Positions 23,781 through 32,940 of a DNA stretch of 64,000 nucleotides are shown here, piece by piece. The stretch spans positions 276,501-340,500 of the forward strand of contig NZ_CP101462.1 in NCBI RefSeq assembly GCF_024362205.1, given 5' to 3'. Made by a program: the position numbers and the translations under genes. The stretch comes from Exiguobacterium aurantiacum (lineage in GTDB: Bacteria; Bacillota; Bacilli; Exiguobacteriales; Exiguobacteriaceae). Each line of letters begins with the position of its first letter. Position 1 is the stretch's first letter. The notes under the pieces are model-generated. The model saw only the letters and a list, made by a program, of their open reading frames with translations. It did no database searches and was not told the DNA's origin.

Positions 23781-24770
23781 ATGTTAACACGACTATTGAC
23801 GAACCCATTGACGACGAACGAAATGAAACTGGCGGCGGCCGAGCTGTTCCAAGCTGACGAAGCGCAAATCGCCGAGGTGTTACTCGCCATGAAAGCGCGT
23901 GGTGAGACGGCCGAGGAGATGGCTGGACTCGCTGATTACATCCGTGAGGCGGCAACGTTCCCCGAGACGTCGCTTCCTGTGCTCGACGTCTGTGGCACGG
24001 GCGGGGACGGGGCGAACACGTTCAACATCAGCTCGACGGTCGCGTTCGTCTTGGCGGGGCTCAACATCCCGGTCGCCAAACATGGGAATCGCAGCGTGTC
24101 GAGCCGATCCGGCAGTGCCGACGTCCTCGAGTCATTGAATATCCCCATCGTCCAAAGTCATGAGGCGATGCTCGCCGACCTCGAGCGGACGAACTTGAGC
24201 TTCTTGTTTGCCCAACATATCCATCCGGTCATGAAACATGTCATGCCGGTCCGGAAACGACTGGCGACGGCGACCATCTTCAATCAAATCGGTCCGTTGA
24301 CGAACCCGCTCAAACCGAAACGCCAATTGATTGGCGTGTACCATCCATCGCTCATCGAGAAGATGGCGACGGCGATGCGCCATCTCGGCGTCGAGCGCGG
24401 CATGGTCGTCCATGGGGCAGGGGGCCTCGATGAAGCGAGTCTCGCCGGCAGAAACGATGTCTTGTTCTTCAATGGCGACAAAGTGGCCCGCTACACCGTC
24501 GACCCGCGCGATGTCGGATTGATGCGAGCGCCACTTTCGGCTCTCCAAGGCGGGACACCAGCTGAGAACGCTGCGACGCTCCTAGCCGTCTTGAACGGAG
24601 AGAAGGGACCGGCACGGGATGTCGTCTTATTGAACGCCGCGCTCGCCCTTTGTACGTACGGAAGCGTCCAGAGGCTTCGCGACGGGGTCGCCTTAGCTGC
24701 AGCGAGCATCGATGAAGGAAACGCCATCCGCGTGCTCAAACAATTACAACGAACGGAGGTTGGAGCATGA
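23781..24770 (+). CDS. trpD: Anthranilate phosphoribosyltransferase
   Basis: 329 residues. Motifs: CGTGGDGANTFNIS (PRPP loop), KHGNRSVSSRSGSADVLE, and the KPKRQLIGV and VVHGAGGLDE segments of the family. It joins anthranilate to PRPP, step two of tryptophan synthesis, in the cytosol. ATG 23781 follows GAGGAGG. First gene of trpDCFBA; trpE and trpG, which normally come first, are missing, so anthranilate must come from genes elsewhere. Stop overlaps trpC by four bases. Confidence 0.95.
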   Translation: MLTRLLTNPLTTNEMKLAAAELFQADEAQIAEVLLAMKARGETAEEMAGLADYIREAATFPETSLPVLDVCGTGGDGANTFNISSTVAFVLAGLNIPVAKHGNRSVSSRSGSADVLESLNIPIVQSHEAMLADLERTNLSFLFAQHIHPVMKHVMPVRKRLATATIFNQIGPLTNPLKPKRQLIGVYHPSLIEKMATAMRHLGVERGMVVHGAGGLDEASLAGRNDVLFFNGDKVARYTVDPRDVGLMRAPLSALQGGTPAENAATLLAVLNGEKGPARDVVLLNAALALCTYGSVQRLRDGVALAAASIDEGNAIRVLKQLQRTEVGA

Positions 24771-25528
24771 GCTACTTGACGAAAATCATCGGCACGAAAA
24801 TCGAAGAGGTCAATCAACTAGAAGAGATCGAGGTGACAAGAACAGCACCCATCTCATTACCACGTTTAATGGAGGAAGGGTTTCATGTCATCGCCGAGAT
24901 TAAACGGGCCTCCCCATCCAAAGGGTTGATTCGCGGCGAAGTGGACGTCGCGAGCCGGGCCCGGACGTATGAGCGGGCAGGAGCGACAATGATTTCCGTA
25001 TTGACGGACGCGACGTATTTTCAAGGCTCGTTCGACGACTTGCGCGCCGTCGCGGCCGCCGTCGATATCCCGGTCCTTTGTAAAGATTTCATCATCGACG
25101 AACGACAACTCGACCGGGCCAAGGCGGCCGGGGCGAGTGCGGCACTGTTGATCGTCGCGGCGCTTCATCCGAGCCGGCTACACGCCTTGAAGACGTATGC
25201 CCAATCAATCGGTCTCGACGTCCTTGTCGAAGTGCACGACGAGGACGAGCTCAAGACGGCACTCGAACTCGGAGACGTCTTGATCGGCATCAATAATCGT
25301 AACTTGAAGACGTTCGAGGTCTCGCTCGATACATCGGTCGACTTGATGACGAAATATCCCGACGTCGCGTTCGTCAGCGAGAGCGGTGTCAGCACAGGAG
25401 CGGCGGCCCGTCGGCTACAGACAGCCGGGGCTCGAGCGATTCTCGTCGGGGAGGCGCTCATGCGACAGGACGACCCGACAGCCTTGATCGAGGAGTTGAC
25501 ATCATGTTCGTTAAAATATGTGGACTGA
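24767..25528 (+). CDS. trpC: Indole-3-glycerol-phosphate synthase
   Basis: 253 residues, single (beta/alpha)8 barrel. Family motifs are VIAEIKRASPSKGLI (catalytic Lys), VLTDATYFQGSFDDL, PVLCKDFIIDERQL (second Lys), LVEVHDEDEL, GINNRNLKTFEV and VSESGVST. It closes the ring of carboxyphenylaminodeoxyribulose phosphate to indole-glycerol phosphate. Start ATG 24767 overlaps trpD; its 3' end overlaps trpF by 25 bases, giving tight coupling in the order of the pathway. Confidence 0.95.
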   Translation: MSYLTKIIGTKIEEVNQLEEIEVTRTAPISLPRLMEEGFHVIAEIKRASPSKGLIRGEVDVASRARTYERAGATMISVLTDATYFQGSFDDLRAVAAAVDIPVLCKDFIIDERQLDRAKAAGASAALLIVAALHPSRLHALKTYAQSIGLDVLVEVHDEDELKTALELGDVLIGINNRNLKTFEVSLDTSVDLMTKYPDVAFVSESGVSTGAAARRLQTAGARAILVGEALMRQDDPTALIEELTSCSLKYVD

Positions 25529-26076
25529 CGACTGAGGCCAGTGTCGTCACAGCGGTAGAGGCGGGAGCGGATGCCATCGGGTTCGTGTTTGCGGACAGTC
25601 CGCGACAGGTCGATATCGAAACGGCGCAACGATTGCGACAGTTGATTCCTGACGGGGTTCGGGTCGTCGGCGTGTTTCTCGACCCGACAGTCAAAGAAGT
25701 CGAAGCTGCCGTCGCTTGCGGCTTGACCGACATTCAATTGCACCGTCGGACGCGCCCGCTTGAAGCGTTCCGTCAGTTCGGGCTTCCGCTCATCGAAGCG
25801 GATCGCCTGTCAGAGGCTGATGTTATCTTACTCGACGCCCCGACACCGGGCAGTGGTCAGACGCTCGATTGGGGAACGCTTGAGCGGCCGGAGCGAACGT
25901 TCTGGCTCGCCGGTGGATTGACCGTCGACAATGTCGGCGCGGCGATTCGCGCCATGCGACCGGACGGCGTCGACGTCTCGAGCGGTGTGGAAACAAATAA
26001 ACAGAAGGATCATGATAAAATTCGCGCGTTCATCCGACGCGCCAAGGAGGAAACACCATGTATACACAACCAGTGA
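25504..26076 (+). CDS. trpF: Phosphoribosylanthranilate isomerase
   Basis: 190 residues, slightly short of the usual ~200. N-terminal [12 protein letters not shown] carries the catalytic Cys, and the general-acid Asp lies in [29 protein letters not shown] and DVSSGVET form the phosphate-binding end. It makes CdRP, the substrate of TrpC. Note [10 protein letters not shown] where most members have QLHG; the His after QL is retained as QLHRR. ATG 25504 lies within the end of trpC and trpB starts 18 bases before its stop. Confidence 0.93.
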   Translation: MFVKICGLTTEASVVTAVEAGADAIGFVFADSPRQVDIETAQRLRQLIPDGVRVVGVFLDPTVKEVEAAVACGLTDIQLHRRTRPLEAFRQFGLPLIEADRLSEADVILLDAPTPGSGQTLDWGTLERPERTFWLAGGLTVDNVGAAIRAMRPDGVDVSSGVETNKQKDHDKIRAFIRRAKEETPCIHNQ

Positions 26077-27239
26077 ACGGAAAGTTTGGCCCATACGGTG
26101 GGAAATATATCCCTGAGACGCTCATGCAAGCGGTCGAAGAGCTCGAAGTGGCTTACGAGGAAGCGAAACAAGACCTTGAGTTCCAAGAACGGTTCAATGA
26201 TCTTCTCAGCGAGTATGTCGGTCGTGAGACGCCGCTCTATTATGCGGAGAACATGAGCCGCCGCCTCGGAACGAACGTCTATTTGAAACGAGAAGACTTG
26301 AATCATACCGGTGCCCACAAAATCAACAATACGATTGGCCAGGCGCTTCTCGCCAAACGAATGGGCAAACGAAAAGTTGTCGCCGAAACAGGGGCTGGAC
26401 AGCACGGTGTTGCCACGGCGACGGTGTGCGCACTCCTCAATCTCGAGTGCACCATTTTCATGGGTGAGGTCGACGTCGAGCGTCAAGAATTGAACGTGTT
26501 TCGGATGGAACTGCTCGGTGCGACCGTCGTTCCCGTCAAGTCGGGGAGCCGGACATTGAAAGATGCCGTCAACGAGGCGCTCCGTTACTGGGTGAAACAC
26601 GTCGATGACACGCATTACGTGATGGGATCGGTGCTCGGACCGCACCCGTTCCCGACGATGGTACGCGATTTCCAAAGCGTCATCGGGACAGAGACGCGCC
26701 GCCAAGTGCTCGAGAAGACAGGTCGTCTGCCTGACGCGGTCGTCGCCTGTGTCGGTGGCGGTAGCAATGCAATGGGCATGTTCTACCCGTTCTTGAATGA
26801 CGAAACGGTCGCCTTATACGGTGTCGAGGCGGCAGGAGGCGGTGTTGATACGGACAAGCATGCGGCGACGCTCACGAAAGGCGAGGTCGGGGTGCTCCAC
26901 GGTTCGCTCATGTATGTTTTGCAAGACGCGGCCGGACAAATCCAGGAAGCGCACTCGATTTCGGCCGGGCTCGATTATCCAGGCGTCGGACCAGAGCACA
27001 GCTTCTTAAAAGATATCGAACGGGTCCGCTACGCGGCGGTCACGGACGAGGACGCACTCGCGGCCTGCATGACACTTAGTCGCCAAGAAGGCATCATTCC
27101 GGCGCTTGAGTCATCGCACGCGCTCGCCTATGCGGAAACGCTCGCCCAAACAATGGACGCGGACGAAGTGCTCGTCATCTGTCTATCTGGCCGCGGGGAT
27201 AAGGATGTTCATACGATTCGAGAAAGGGTGACCCAATGA
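26058..27239 (+). CDS. trpB: Tryptophan synthase beta chain
   Basis: 393 residues. The PLP lysine lies in [24 protein letters not shown] is the N-terminal signature, [13 protein letters not shown] and the phosphate loop [10 protein letters not shown] are intact, and the end [10 protein letters not shown] is typical. It condenses indole with serine, paired with TrpA. ATG 26058 has AAGGAGG upstream and overlaps trpF by 19 bases; the stop overlaps trpA (ATGATG). This is the canonical TrpB1 type. Confidence 0.97.
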   Translation: MYTQPVNGKFGPYGGKYIPETLMQAVEELEVAYEEAKQDLEFQERFNDLLSEYVGRETPLYYAENMSRRLGTNVYLKREDLNHTGAHKINNTIGQALLAKRMGKRKVVAETGAGQHGVATATVCALLNLECTIFMGEVDVERQELNVFRMELLGATVVPVKSGSRTLKDAVNEALRYWVKHVDDTHYVMGSVLGPHPFPTMVRDFQSVIGTETRRQVLEKTGRLPDAVVACVGGGSNAMGMFYPFLNDETVALYGVEAAGGGVDTDKHAATLTKGEVGVLHGSLMYVLQDAAGQIQEAHSISAGLDYPGVGPEHSFLKDIERVRYAAVTDEDALAACMTLSRQEGIIPALESSHALAYAETLAQTMDADEVLVICLSGRGDKDVHTIRERVTQ

Positions 27240-28015
27240 TGAGATTAGATGAAGCGATTCGACAGCGGAGTGAAGGGACGGCGTTCGTCCCTTACATCAT
27301 GGCCGGGGACGGCGGACTCGATCACTTGATTCCGACGATTGAACGGCTAGAAGCGATGGGGGCGACGGCAATCGAGCTCGGTATCCCGTTCTCTGATCCG
27401 GTCGCAGACGGTCCCATCATCGAGGCGGCCGGAATGCGCGCCCTCGAACACGGTGTGACGTTGACGGACGTGTTGGACCGTTTAATAGAAGGAACGGGTC
27501 GTTTTTCGGTGCCAATCGTCCTGATGACGTACTTGAATCCGGTGTTCCGGTTCGGGGTTGAGCGCTTCTTCGAGCGAGCGGCAGCGTCTGGGGTCAGCGG
27601 CGTCATCATTCCCGATTTGCCGTTTGAAGAGAGCCTCGATTTGTTCGCCGGCATCGATCGTCACGGAGTCGCGGTCGTACCGCTCGTCACGTTGACGAGC
27701 AGTCAGACGCGAATCGATACGATTTTGAGCCAGGCGGAAGGATTCGTCTATGCGGTGACGCTCAAAGGGACGACCGGGAAGACGGACGTGTTCCCTGATG
27801 AGTTACTGGATCACTTGCGGTCATTGACGGAACGGTCGCCGGTACCGGTGCTTGCTGGTTTCGGTGTCCATCGCACCGATCAGGTTCGGACACTCGGGTC
27901 GGCCTGTGACGGGGTCGTCGTCGGGAGTTTCATCGTTGAGGCGCTCCATGCGGGACGTGTTCAGGACGTGGCCACGTTGATTGCATCGGCGCGGACGGTC
28001 GGCGTAAAAAAATAA
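27236..28015 (+). CDS. trpA: Tryptophan synthase alpha chain
   Basis: 259 residues, TIM barrel. Catalytic Glu in [16 protein letters not shown] and Asp in [10 protein letters not shown], plus [13 protein letters not shown] and [10 protein letters not shown]. It cleaves indole-glycerol phosphate and channels indole to TrpB. ATG 27236 overlaps the trpB stop. Last gene of the operon; the TAA stop sits in the 5' arm of the terminator. Confidence 0.95.
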   Translation: MMRLDEAIRQRSEGTAFVPYIMAGDGGLDHLIPTIERLEAMGATAIELGIPFSDPVADGPIIEAAGMRALEHGVTLTDVLDRLIEGTGRFSVPIVLMTYLNPVFRFGVERFFERAAASGVSGVIIPDLPFEESLDLFAGIDRHGVAVVPLVTLTSSQTRIDTILSQAEGFVYAVTLKGTTGKTDVFPDELLDHLRSLTERSPVPVLAGFGVHRTDQVRTLGSACDGVVVGSFIVEALHAGRVQDVATLIASARTVGVKK

Positions 28016-28045
28016 GGATCGTGCCGAGGCACGACCCTTATTTAT
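28010..28045. terminator. Terminator shared by trpA and hsp20 gene
   Basis: AATAAGGATCGTGCC / GGCACGACCCTTATT stem with a short GA-type loop and T-rich tail on both sides. Confidence 0.85.
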
Positions 28046-28485
28046 TCTTCGATTTCGATCGTGCGGGTGCTCGAACCGTCATCGGCTTTCGGTACGGTCA
28101 AGTGGAGTACGCCGTCTGAGAGTTTTGCTTTGATGGCATCTTCTTTCACGTTCGGCAGATAGAGTGAACGTTGCATCGATGTGACGCGGCGTTCCCGATA
28201 GACGTAGTCCTTGTCTTCTTCCTTCTCTTCACGTTGGTCGACCGAGAGGACAAGGTAGTCTTTATCGTAGCGGATGTGGATGTTGTCTTTTTTGATGCCG
28301 GGCATCTCCGCCTCGATGACGTATTGGCCGTCTTGGTCCCGGACGTCGAGCTTGAACGAGTCGAGGAACGACGTCGCCCCGTCTTTTGGGTCGAACAGTT
28401 GATTCATCCGATCGAAGACATCGCCGAACAAGTCTTTGCGCAATCGATCGAGTTCATTCTTTCGGAATGGCGTCAAATCGAACAT
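28042..28485 (-). CDS. Small heat shock protein, Hsp20/alpha-crystallin family
   Basis: 147 residues. A helical N-terminus (FDRMNQLFDP) precedes the alpha-crystallin beta sandwich at about residues 42-135, with IEAEMPGIKKDNIHI, RYDKDYLVLSVDQRE, RRVTSMQRSLYLP and the end motif DGVLHLTVPK. The C-terminal IEIEE stands in place of the IXI anchor. It acts as an ATP-independent holdase for unfolding proteins. ATG 28485 has AAGGAGGG upstream, and a strong hairpin lies in the leader right before that site. Confidence 0.93.
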   Translation of the reverse strand: MFDLTPFRKNELDRLRKDLFGDVFDRMNQLFDPKDGATSFLDSFKLDVRDQDGQYVIEAEMPGIKKDNIHIRYDKDYLVLSVDQREEKEEDKDYVYRERRVTSMQRSLYLPNVKEDAIKAKLSDGVLHLTVPKADDGSSTRTIEIEE

Positions 28486-28503
28486 AAGAATCCCTCCTTA
28501 TAC

Positions 28504-28551
28504 AAACGGACAGGCTAGAAGTGTTGTCACTTCTAATCTGTCCGTTTTTTT
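28504..28551. other. Hairpin between the antiporter gene and hsp20
   Basis: AAACGGACAG..TAGAAGTG / CACTTCTA..CTGTCCGTTT with a TTGT loop. On the plus strand it is followed by seven Ts, although no plus-strand gene needs it; on the minus strand it ends the antiporter transcript weakly (TTTGT) and would stand just upstream of the hsp20 ribosome site. Confidence 0.6.
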
Positions 28552-28598
28552 AAAGGATTAAACTCGGAAATCGTGACAGTTCGATGAAAAAACGAGAG

Positions 28599-30095
28599 TC
28601 ACAATTCGACGCGCTCCAACCCGTCCTCCCCGAATTTTCGGTCGAGTTGGTCGTGGCGATATGTCGAGGCGAGGACGTATAACAAGTCACCTGGCTCGAT
28701 TTTCGTCTGGCCCGTCGGTGGGATGAGGTAGTCTTGGCGGACAATCGCATTCACGACCGTGTTCGGCGGCAAGGTGATATCGGCGAGCGTCTTGCCAATC
28801 ATTGATGACTCTTCGGTCGCCACGTAAGGGACGAGCTGATGTTGCGATTGTTTGCTCGAGACGAGCGCGATCGTATACGGCGAACGGATCTTATCCGGTC
28901 CAAGCAAGTCGAGTTTCGCCGCGAGCGGTGTCAGTGTCGTTCCTTGAATCAAGGCGCTTGTCACGACGACGAAGAAGACGGCATTGAAGATGAGTTGGCT
29001 GTTGTCGATGCCCGCGATGAGCGGGAATGTGGCGAGGACGATTGGCACGGCGCCTTTCAGTCCGGCCCACGAGATGAACAGCTTCTCTTTGTGTGTGAAC
29101 GCCATGTTGATCGTCGATAAATAGACGGCGATCGGGCGGGCGATGAACATCAAGATGAACGAAATGAGCAAGCCTTTCCAGATGAGCTCAGGGTCGAGCA
29201 ACTGTCTCGGGAAGACGAGCAATCCGAGAATGACGAACATGATGATTTGCATAATCCAGGCGAGCGCCTCGGAAAATTGAACGATGGTCACTTCATGGGC
29301 CGTATGCGCATTCCCGACAATCATCGCGGCAAGATAGACGGCGAGCAGTCCGCTGCCGGCAAAGTAGGCGGCGACACCATACGTCATAAAGGCCATCGAG
29401 ATCATCAAGACAGCATGCAAGCCGCTCGACTCGAGTCGCAAGTGGTTGAGCATGAGTCGGGACAAGTTCCCGAGCATATAACCGACGAACGCCCCGACGA
29501 GGAGTTGGAGGATGAACATCCAAAGACCGTCCCAAATCGTCGTGTCAGGCTTTAACATAAAGTCGAGGGCGAGAATCGTCAAGAACATCGCCATCGGGTC
29601 ATTCGTGCCGGACTCGGCTTCGAGTGTCGAACCAACTTTCGGTGAGATATTCTTCCCTTTAAAGGCGGCGAAGACGGCGGCCGCATCGGTCGAGCCGATG
29701 ATGGCGCCAAATAGGAAAGATTCCACCCAGTCGAAGCCAAATACGAAACGAACGGCCACTGCGATGAGCCCGGTCGTCAACAAGACACCAATTGTGGCGA
29801 GTGAAGCGGACGGGGCGAGGACGCTCCGGATCGACGACCATTTCGTCTGTAAGCCACCTTCGAACAAAATGACGACGAGTGCGGCGACCCCAATCATTTG
29901 AGCGAGATCGGTATCGTCGAAGAAAATCAGACCGGTGATATCGCTGCCCATCAGCATACCGATGCCCATAAACAGGATCAAGGCGGGCAGACCAAAACGA
30001 GTCGATACGCGTGTGGCCAATACGCCGGCGACAAGGAGCAGACCGAATAATAGAATCAAAATATCAGTACTCAAAATCGGTGCGGTCAAACACAT
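28599..30095 (-). CDS. Cation/proton antiporter, CPA1 NhaP2/CvrA type with TrkA-C domain
   Basis: 498 residues. Twelve to thirteen membrane helices cover residues ~5-395; motifs include LILFMGIGMLMGSD, ILFEGGLQTKW, GSTDAAAVFAAFKG (ion-site Asp), LEAESGTNDPMAMF and SWAGLKGAVPIVLATFP. The last ~85 residues form a TrkA-C domain (SSMIGKTLADITLPPNTVV, GDLLYVLAS), which binds small ligands. The layout is that of K+/H+ antiporters of the NhaP2/CvrA group. ATG 30095 follows AAAGGAAGTG; a longer frame to 30140 lacks a ribosome site. Some Bacillota members are controlled by cyclic di-AMP through this domain; not shown here. Confidence 0.88.
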   Translation of the reverse strand: MCLTAPILSTDILILLFGLLLVAGVLATRVSTRFGLPALILFMGIGMLMGSDITGLIFFDDTDLAQMIGVAALVVILFEGGLQTKWSSIRSVLAPSASLATIGVLLTTGLIAVAVRFVFGFDWVESFLFGAIIGSTDAAAVFAAFKGKNISPKVGSTLEAESGTNDPMAMFLTILALDFMLKPDTTIWDGLWMFILQLLVGAFVGYMLGNLSRLMLNHLRLESSGLHAVLMISMAFMTYGVAAYFAGSGLLAVYLAAMIVGNAHTAHEVTIVQFSEALAWIMQIIMFVILGLLVFPRQLLDPELIWKGLLISFILMFIARPIAVYLSTINMAFTHKEKLFISWAGLKGAVPIVLATFPLIAGIDNSQLIFNAVFFVVVTSALIQGTTLTPLAAKLDLLGPDKIRSPYTIALVSSKQSQHQLVPYVATEESSMIGKTLADITLPPNTVVNAIVRQDYLIPPTGQTKIEPGDLLYVLASTYRHDQLDRKFGEDGLERVEL

Positions 30096-30249
30096 CACTT
30101 CCTTTTTCACGTTGATATTTACATGTATTATTAAGTTCATTATACCATGAAATGGTTATGAATTAAGAATCAACGCATCGTTAATTATGCACATTGGAAT
30201 AATCAGATATAGATGTGGTAAAGTAGGGGAAATCAAAAGGGGGATTCAC

Positions 30250-31185
30250 ATGGCTAAAATTCACGTGCTCCATGAAAACAATGAATGGACGAACCATCTC
30301 GTCCGACGACTCGAGGAATTGTCACTTCCTTATGAACTGTGGCATCTCGACCAAGGCATCATTGATATCACGGCCGAACCGCCAGAAGGCGTCTTCTATA
30401 ATCGGATGAGCGCTTCGTCGCATACGCGGGGGCACCGGTACGCGCCGGAGTTGACGGAAGGGGTGCTCGCTTGGCTCGAGGCGAACGGGCGGACCGTCTT
30501 CAACGGCACGCGCGCGATTCGGCTCGAAGTGAGCAAAGTCAATCAATATACGGCGCTCCGTCAAGAAGGGATTCGAGTGCCGAAGACGATTGCGGCCGTC
30601 GGGAAAGCCCAAATAATCGAGGCGGCCGAGACGCTCGGGATGACGCCGTTCATCACGAAACACAACCGGGCTGGCAAAGGACTCGGGGTGCAACTGTTTC
30701 ATTCCATCGATGCATTGGAAGCATACGTGAACGGCCCGACGTTCGAGGAGTCGATCGACGGGATCACACTCATCCAGCAGTATATCGAGGCGCCGAAACC
30801 GTTCATCACCCGCTGTGAGTTCATCGGCGGCAAGTTCGTTTACGCGGTGCGCGTCGATACATCAGACGGCTTCGAACTCTGCCCCGCCGACGCTTGCTCG
30901 ATTGAAGACCAGTTTTGCCCGGTCGGCGAGACGCCACCGGCGAAGTTTGAAATCGTCGAAGGATTCAATGACCCGATTATCAAGCAGCTAGAGGCGTTTC
31001 TAAAGAACAATCAAATTGCTGTTGCTGGAATTGAGATCATCGAAGACGCGGACGGGAACGTCTACGCGTATGACGTCAACACGAACACGAACTACAACTC
31101 GGACGCCGAAGCGAAAGCAGGGCAGTACGGCATGCTCGAACTGGCGACGTTCCTCGGTGACGCCTTGACGGTCACGTCGAAATAA
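30250..31185 (+). CDS. RimK-like ATP-grasp ligase
   Basis: 311 residues in the ATP-grasp fold. The pre-ATP domain holds YNRMSASSHTRGHRYAPELT; the ATP-grasp core has FITKHNRAGKGLGVQLFHS (nucleotide lysines and Gly loop), LIQQYIEAPKPFITRCEFIG, and metal-binding AGIEIIEDADGNVYAYDVNTNTNYN. RimK-like enzymes join a carboxylate to an amine with ATP, for example adding glutamate to proteins or small molecules. Substrate unknown. ATG 30250 has AAGGGGG upstream. Transcribed alone; its terminator was the target of the IS1182-type insertion. Confidence 0.8.
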   Translation: MAKIHVLHENNEWTNHLVRRLEELSLPYELWHLDQGIIDITAEPPEGVFYNRMSASSHTRGHRYAPELTEGVLAWLEANGRTVFNGTRAIRLEVSKVNQYTALRQEGIRVPKTIAAVGKAQIIEAAETLGMTPFITKHNRAGKGLGVQLFHSIDALEAYVNGPTFEESIDGITLIQQYIEAPKPFITRCEFIGGKFVYAVRVDTSDGFELCPADACSIEDQFCPVGETPPAKFEIVEGFNDPIIKQLEAFLKNNQIAVAGIEIIEDADGNVYAYDVNTNTNYNSDAEAKAGQYGMLELATFLGDALTVTSK

Positions 31186-31195
31186 ACGCGAAGAA

Positions 31196-31219
31196 AGGGT
31201 CAGGCTTTTGCCTGACCCT
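31196..31219. terminator. Terminator hairpin of the ATP-grasp gene; left copy of a 24-bp IS-flanking repeat
   Basis: AGGGTCAGGC TTTT GCCTGACCCT is a complete palindrome of 24 bases. The identical 24 bases stand at 32917-32940, directly on the other side of the insertion element. Confidence 0.88.
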
Positions 31220-32916
31220 CAGATTGTAGACAAAGTCACGTTTCAGGCGAACTGAAACGTGATTTTGTCGTTTTCGGGCCTTTAGGCGCTCTGCCCGATC
31301 CCCTTTTCAGGCGGGCTGGGCGTTCTTCCATGCCCAGCCCGCCATCTTCTTGAGATTGAGGGCAGCAAAAGTAAGCATCGCCTGCATTGAAACTTTTTCA
31401 AGTCCCCGATAACGGGTCCAACGCATGCCATGCTTCTCTTTTGCGTCCGCGAACACGCGCTCGACCGTCTGTTTACGACGGTCATAGATGTTGCGGTTCA
31501 ATTCCGTGTGGCGGAGGTCTTCGACCTCGTCCATATAGGGTTGCCAGAGGTGTCGCTCGATTATCCGCTGGTGCTTCTGGCTCTTCGTGCACTGCTCGAG
31601 CAGCGGGCAGTTCACACAAACCGCGGGATTCGAGACGTACTTGCGTTTCCCCTCGCGCATCGTCGTGCTGTACGTTAATAACTCGTTGTTTGGGCAGATG
31701 TAGACGTCATGGTGCTCGTCGTAGATGAAATCCTTGGTCTTGAAGGCGCCCTTCTTACCCTTCGGGCGGGTGTATGGGAAGACCGGCAGGATCCCACGGT
31801 CAATCAGCAGCTTGGCAATGGCCGGATTTTTATAGGCGGAGTCGGCGGCGACGGCGAACGGTTGAATCAGGCGGTCGGAGACCTTGTCGAGCAGATTGGG
31901 GAACGCTACACTATCGTGCACGTTACCCGGTGTGACGATAGCACCGAGCACGAACCCATGGGCGTCGCTCGCCGCATGGACCGAGTAAGCGAACTGCTTC
32001 TCACGCTCACCTTTTACGTAATATCCACTCTCAGGGTCTGTCGTGCTGACCTTGATTTCCTTCGTCTCCTCCGCCTGATTCTTTTTTGGCCCTAAGGGCT
32101 TCTTTCCACTTTCTTCGCGGTCTCGCTCGACCTCGGCATCGAGTTGTTCCTGATAGTGCTTCACCTCTTGCCGGACGGTCTTCTTGACGAGCTTCCGCTT
32201 GTTTGCGTTCGCTTTGACGTGTGTCGAGTCGACGAATAGGACGGCGCGATCGATGAACCCTGCGTCCGCAGCCTGTTCAAGGATATGATAGAAGATGTCG
32301 TCGAACAAGCTCGTGTACTGGAACCGACGCACATAGTTCTTCCCGAACGTCGAGAAATGTGGCACCTTGTCCGTGAATCCGAACCCGAGAAACCAACGGT
32401 ATGCGACGTTCGTCTCGATCTCACGAATTGTCTGTCGCATGGATCGGATACCGAACAGGTACTGAAGAAAGGCCATCTTGATCAGGACGACAGGGTCGAC
32501 GCTTGGCCGGCCACGATCCTCAGAATATAAGTCCTCCACGAGCGGATAGATGAACTCAAAGTCGATCACCGCCTCGATTTTTCGGACCAGATGGTCCGCT
32601 GGCACAAGCTCGTCGAGCGTGACCATCTCCAGTTGTGTCCGATTGGTTTCCGATTCTGTTGATTTCCTGATCATCCGATTCGCCTCCATAACTGTTTCTA
32701 TATCTCTCATTATAAAAAAGCGACGACGGTACGAAAAGAGGGATTGATGCGTGGGCCGACTGCGGGCACGGCGAGACTTCCAGGGGATTAGCAAGCAAAG
32801 GGAGACCCAGCAGCGACAAAGTCGCGATGCGGCTCCCTGCTTGCCCCCAGAAAAGCGAGCTGTGCCCGGTCGGGCAAATAAAAAAAGACTGCAGACAATG
32901 TTTTGTCTACAGTCTG
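31220..32916 (-). mobile_element. IS1182-family insertion sequence, 1697 bp
   Basis: Terminal repeats CAGATTGTAGACAAA (31220-31234) and TTTGTCTACAGTCTG (32902-32916) match at 14 of 15 positions. Both outer borders touch the same 24-base terminator palindrome. A hairpin TCACGTTTCAG / CTGAAACGTGA at 31236-31262 probably ends the transposase transcript, and the right end can fold as AGACTGCAGACAA / TTTGTCTACAGTCT. Long, variable target duplications are known for this family. The transposase is intact. Confidence 0.88.
31307..32674 (-). CDS. IS1182-family transposase
   Basis: 455 residues from ATG 32674, which has GGAGG eight bases upstream. The N-terminal domain (LVPADHLVRKIEAVIDFEFI, DPVVLIKMAFLQYLFGIRSM) is typical of the family. 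The DDE core follows: LFVDSTHVKANANKRKLVKK holds the first Asp, VAADSAYKNPAIAKLL the second, and RKQTVERVFADAKEKHGMRW the Glu. A zinc-finger-like CVNCPLLEQC and the YICPNNELL segment match IS1182 members. The frame is open to 32794, and ATG 32710 is an alternative start without a good ribosome site. Full length and likely functional. Confidence 0.93.
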   Translation of the reverse strand: MIRKSTESETNRTQLEMVTLDELVPADHLVRKIEAVIDFEFIYPLVEDLYSEDRGRPSVDPVVLIKMAFLQYLFGIRSMRQTIREIETNVAYRWFLGFGFTDKVPHFSTFGKNYVRRFQYTSLFDDIFYHILEQAADAGFIDRAVLFVDSTHVKANANKRKLVKKTVRQEVKHYQEQLDAEVERDREESGKKPLGPKKNQAEETKEIKVSTTDPESGYYVKGEREKQFAYSVHAASDAHGFVLGAIVTPGNVHDSVAFPNLLDKVSDRLIQPFAVAADSAYKNPAIAKLLIDRGILPVFPYTRPKGKKGAFKTKDFIYDEHHDVYICPNNELLTYSTTMREGKRKYVSNPAVCVNCPLLEQCTKSQKHQRIIERHLWQPYMDEVEDLRHTELNRNIYDRRKQTVERVFADAKEKHGMRWTRYRGLEKVSMQAMLTFAALNLKKMAGWAWKNAQPA

Positions 32917-32940
32917 AGGGTCAGGCTTTTGCCTGACCCT
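32917..32940. repeat. Right copy of the 24-bp hairpin flanking the IS; terminator of the 48-residue gene
   Basis: Identical to 31196-31219. In the state before insertion one hairpin would have served both the ATP-grasp gene and the convergent small gene. Confidence 0.88.

Noticed and set aside
23506-23955. Minus-strand 149-residue frame over the second T-box
   Set aside because: Antisense to structured leader RNA and to trpD; no ribosome site or family match.
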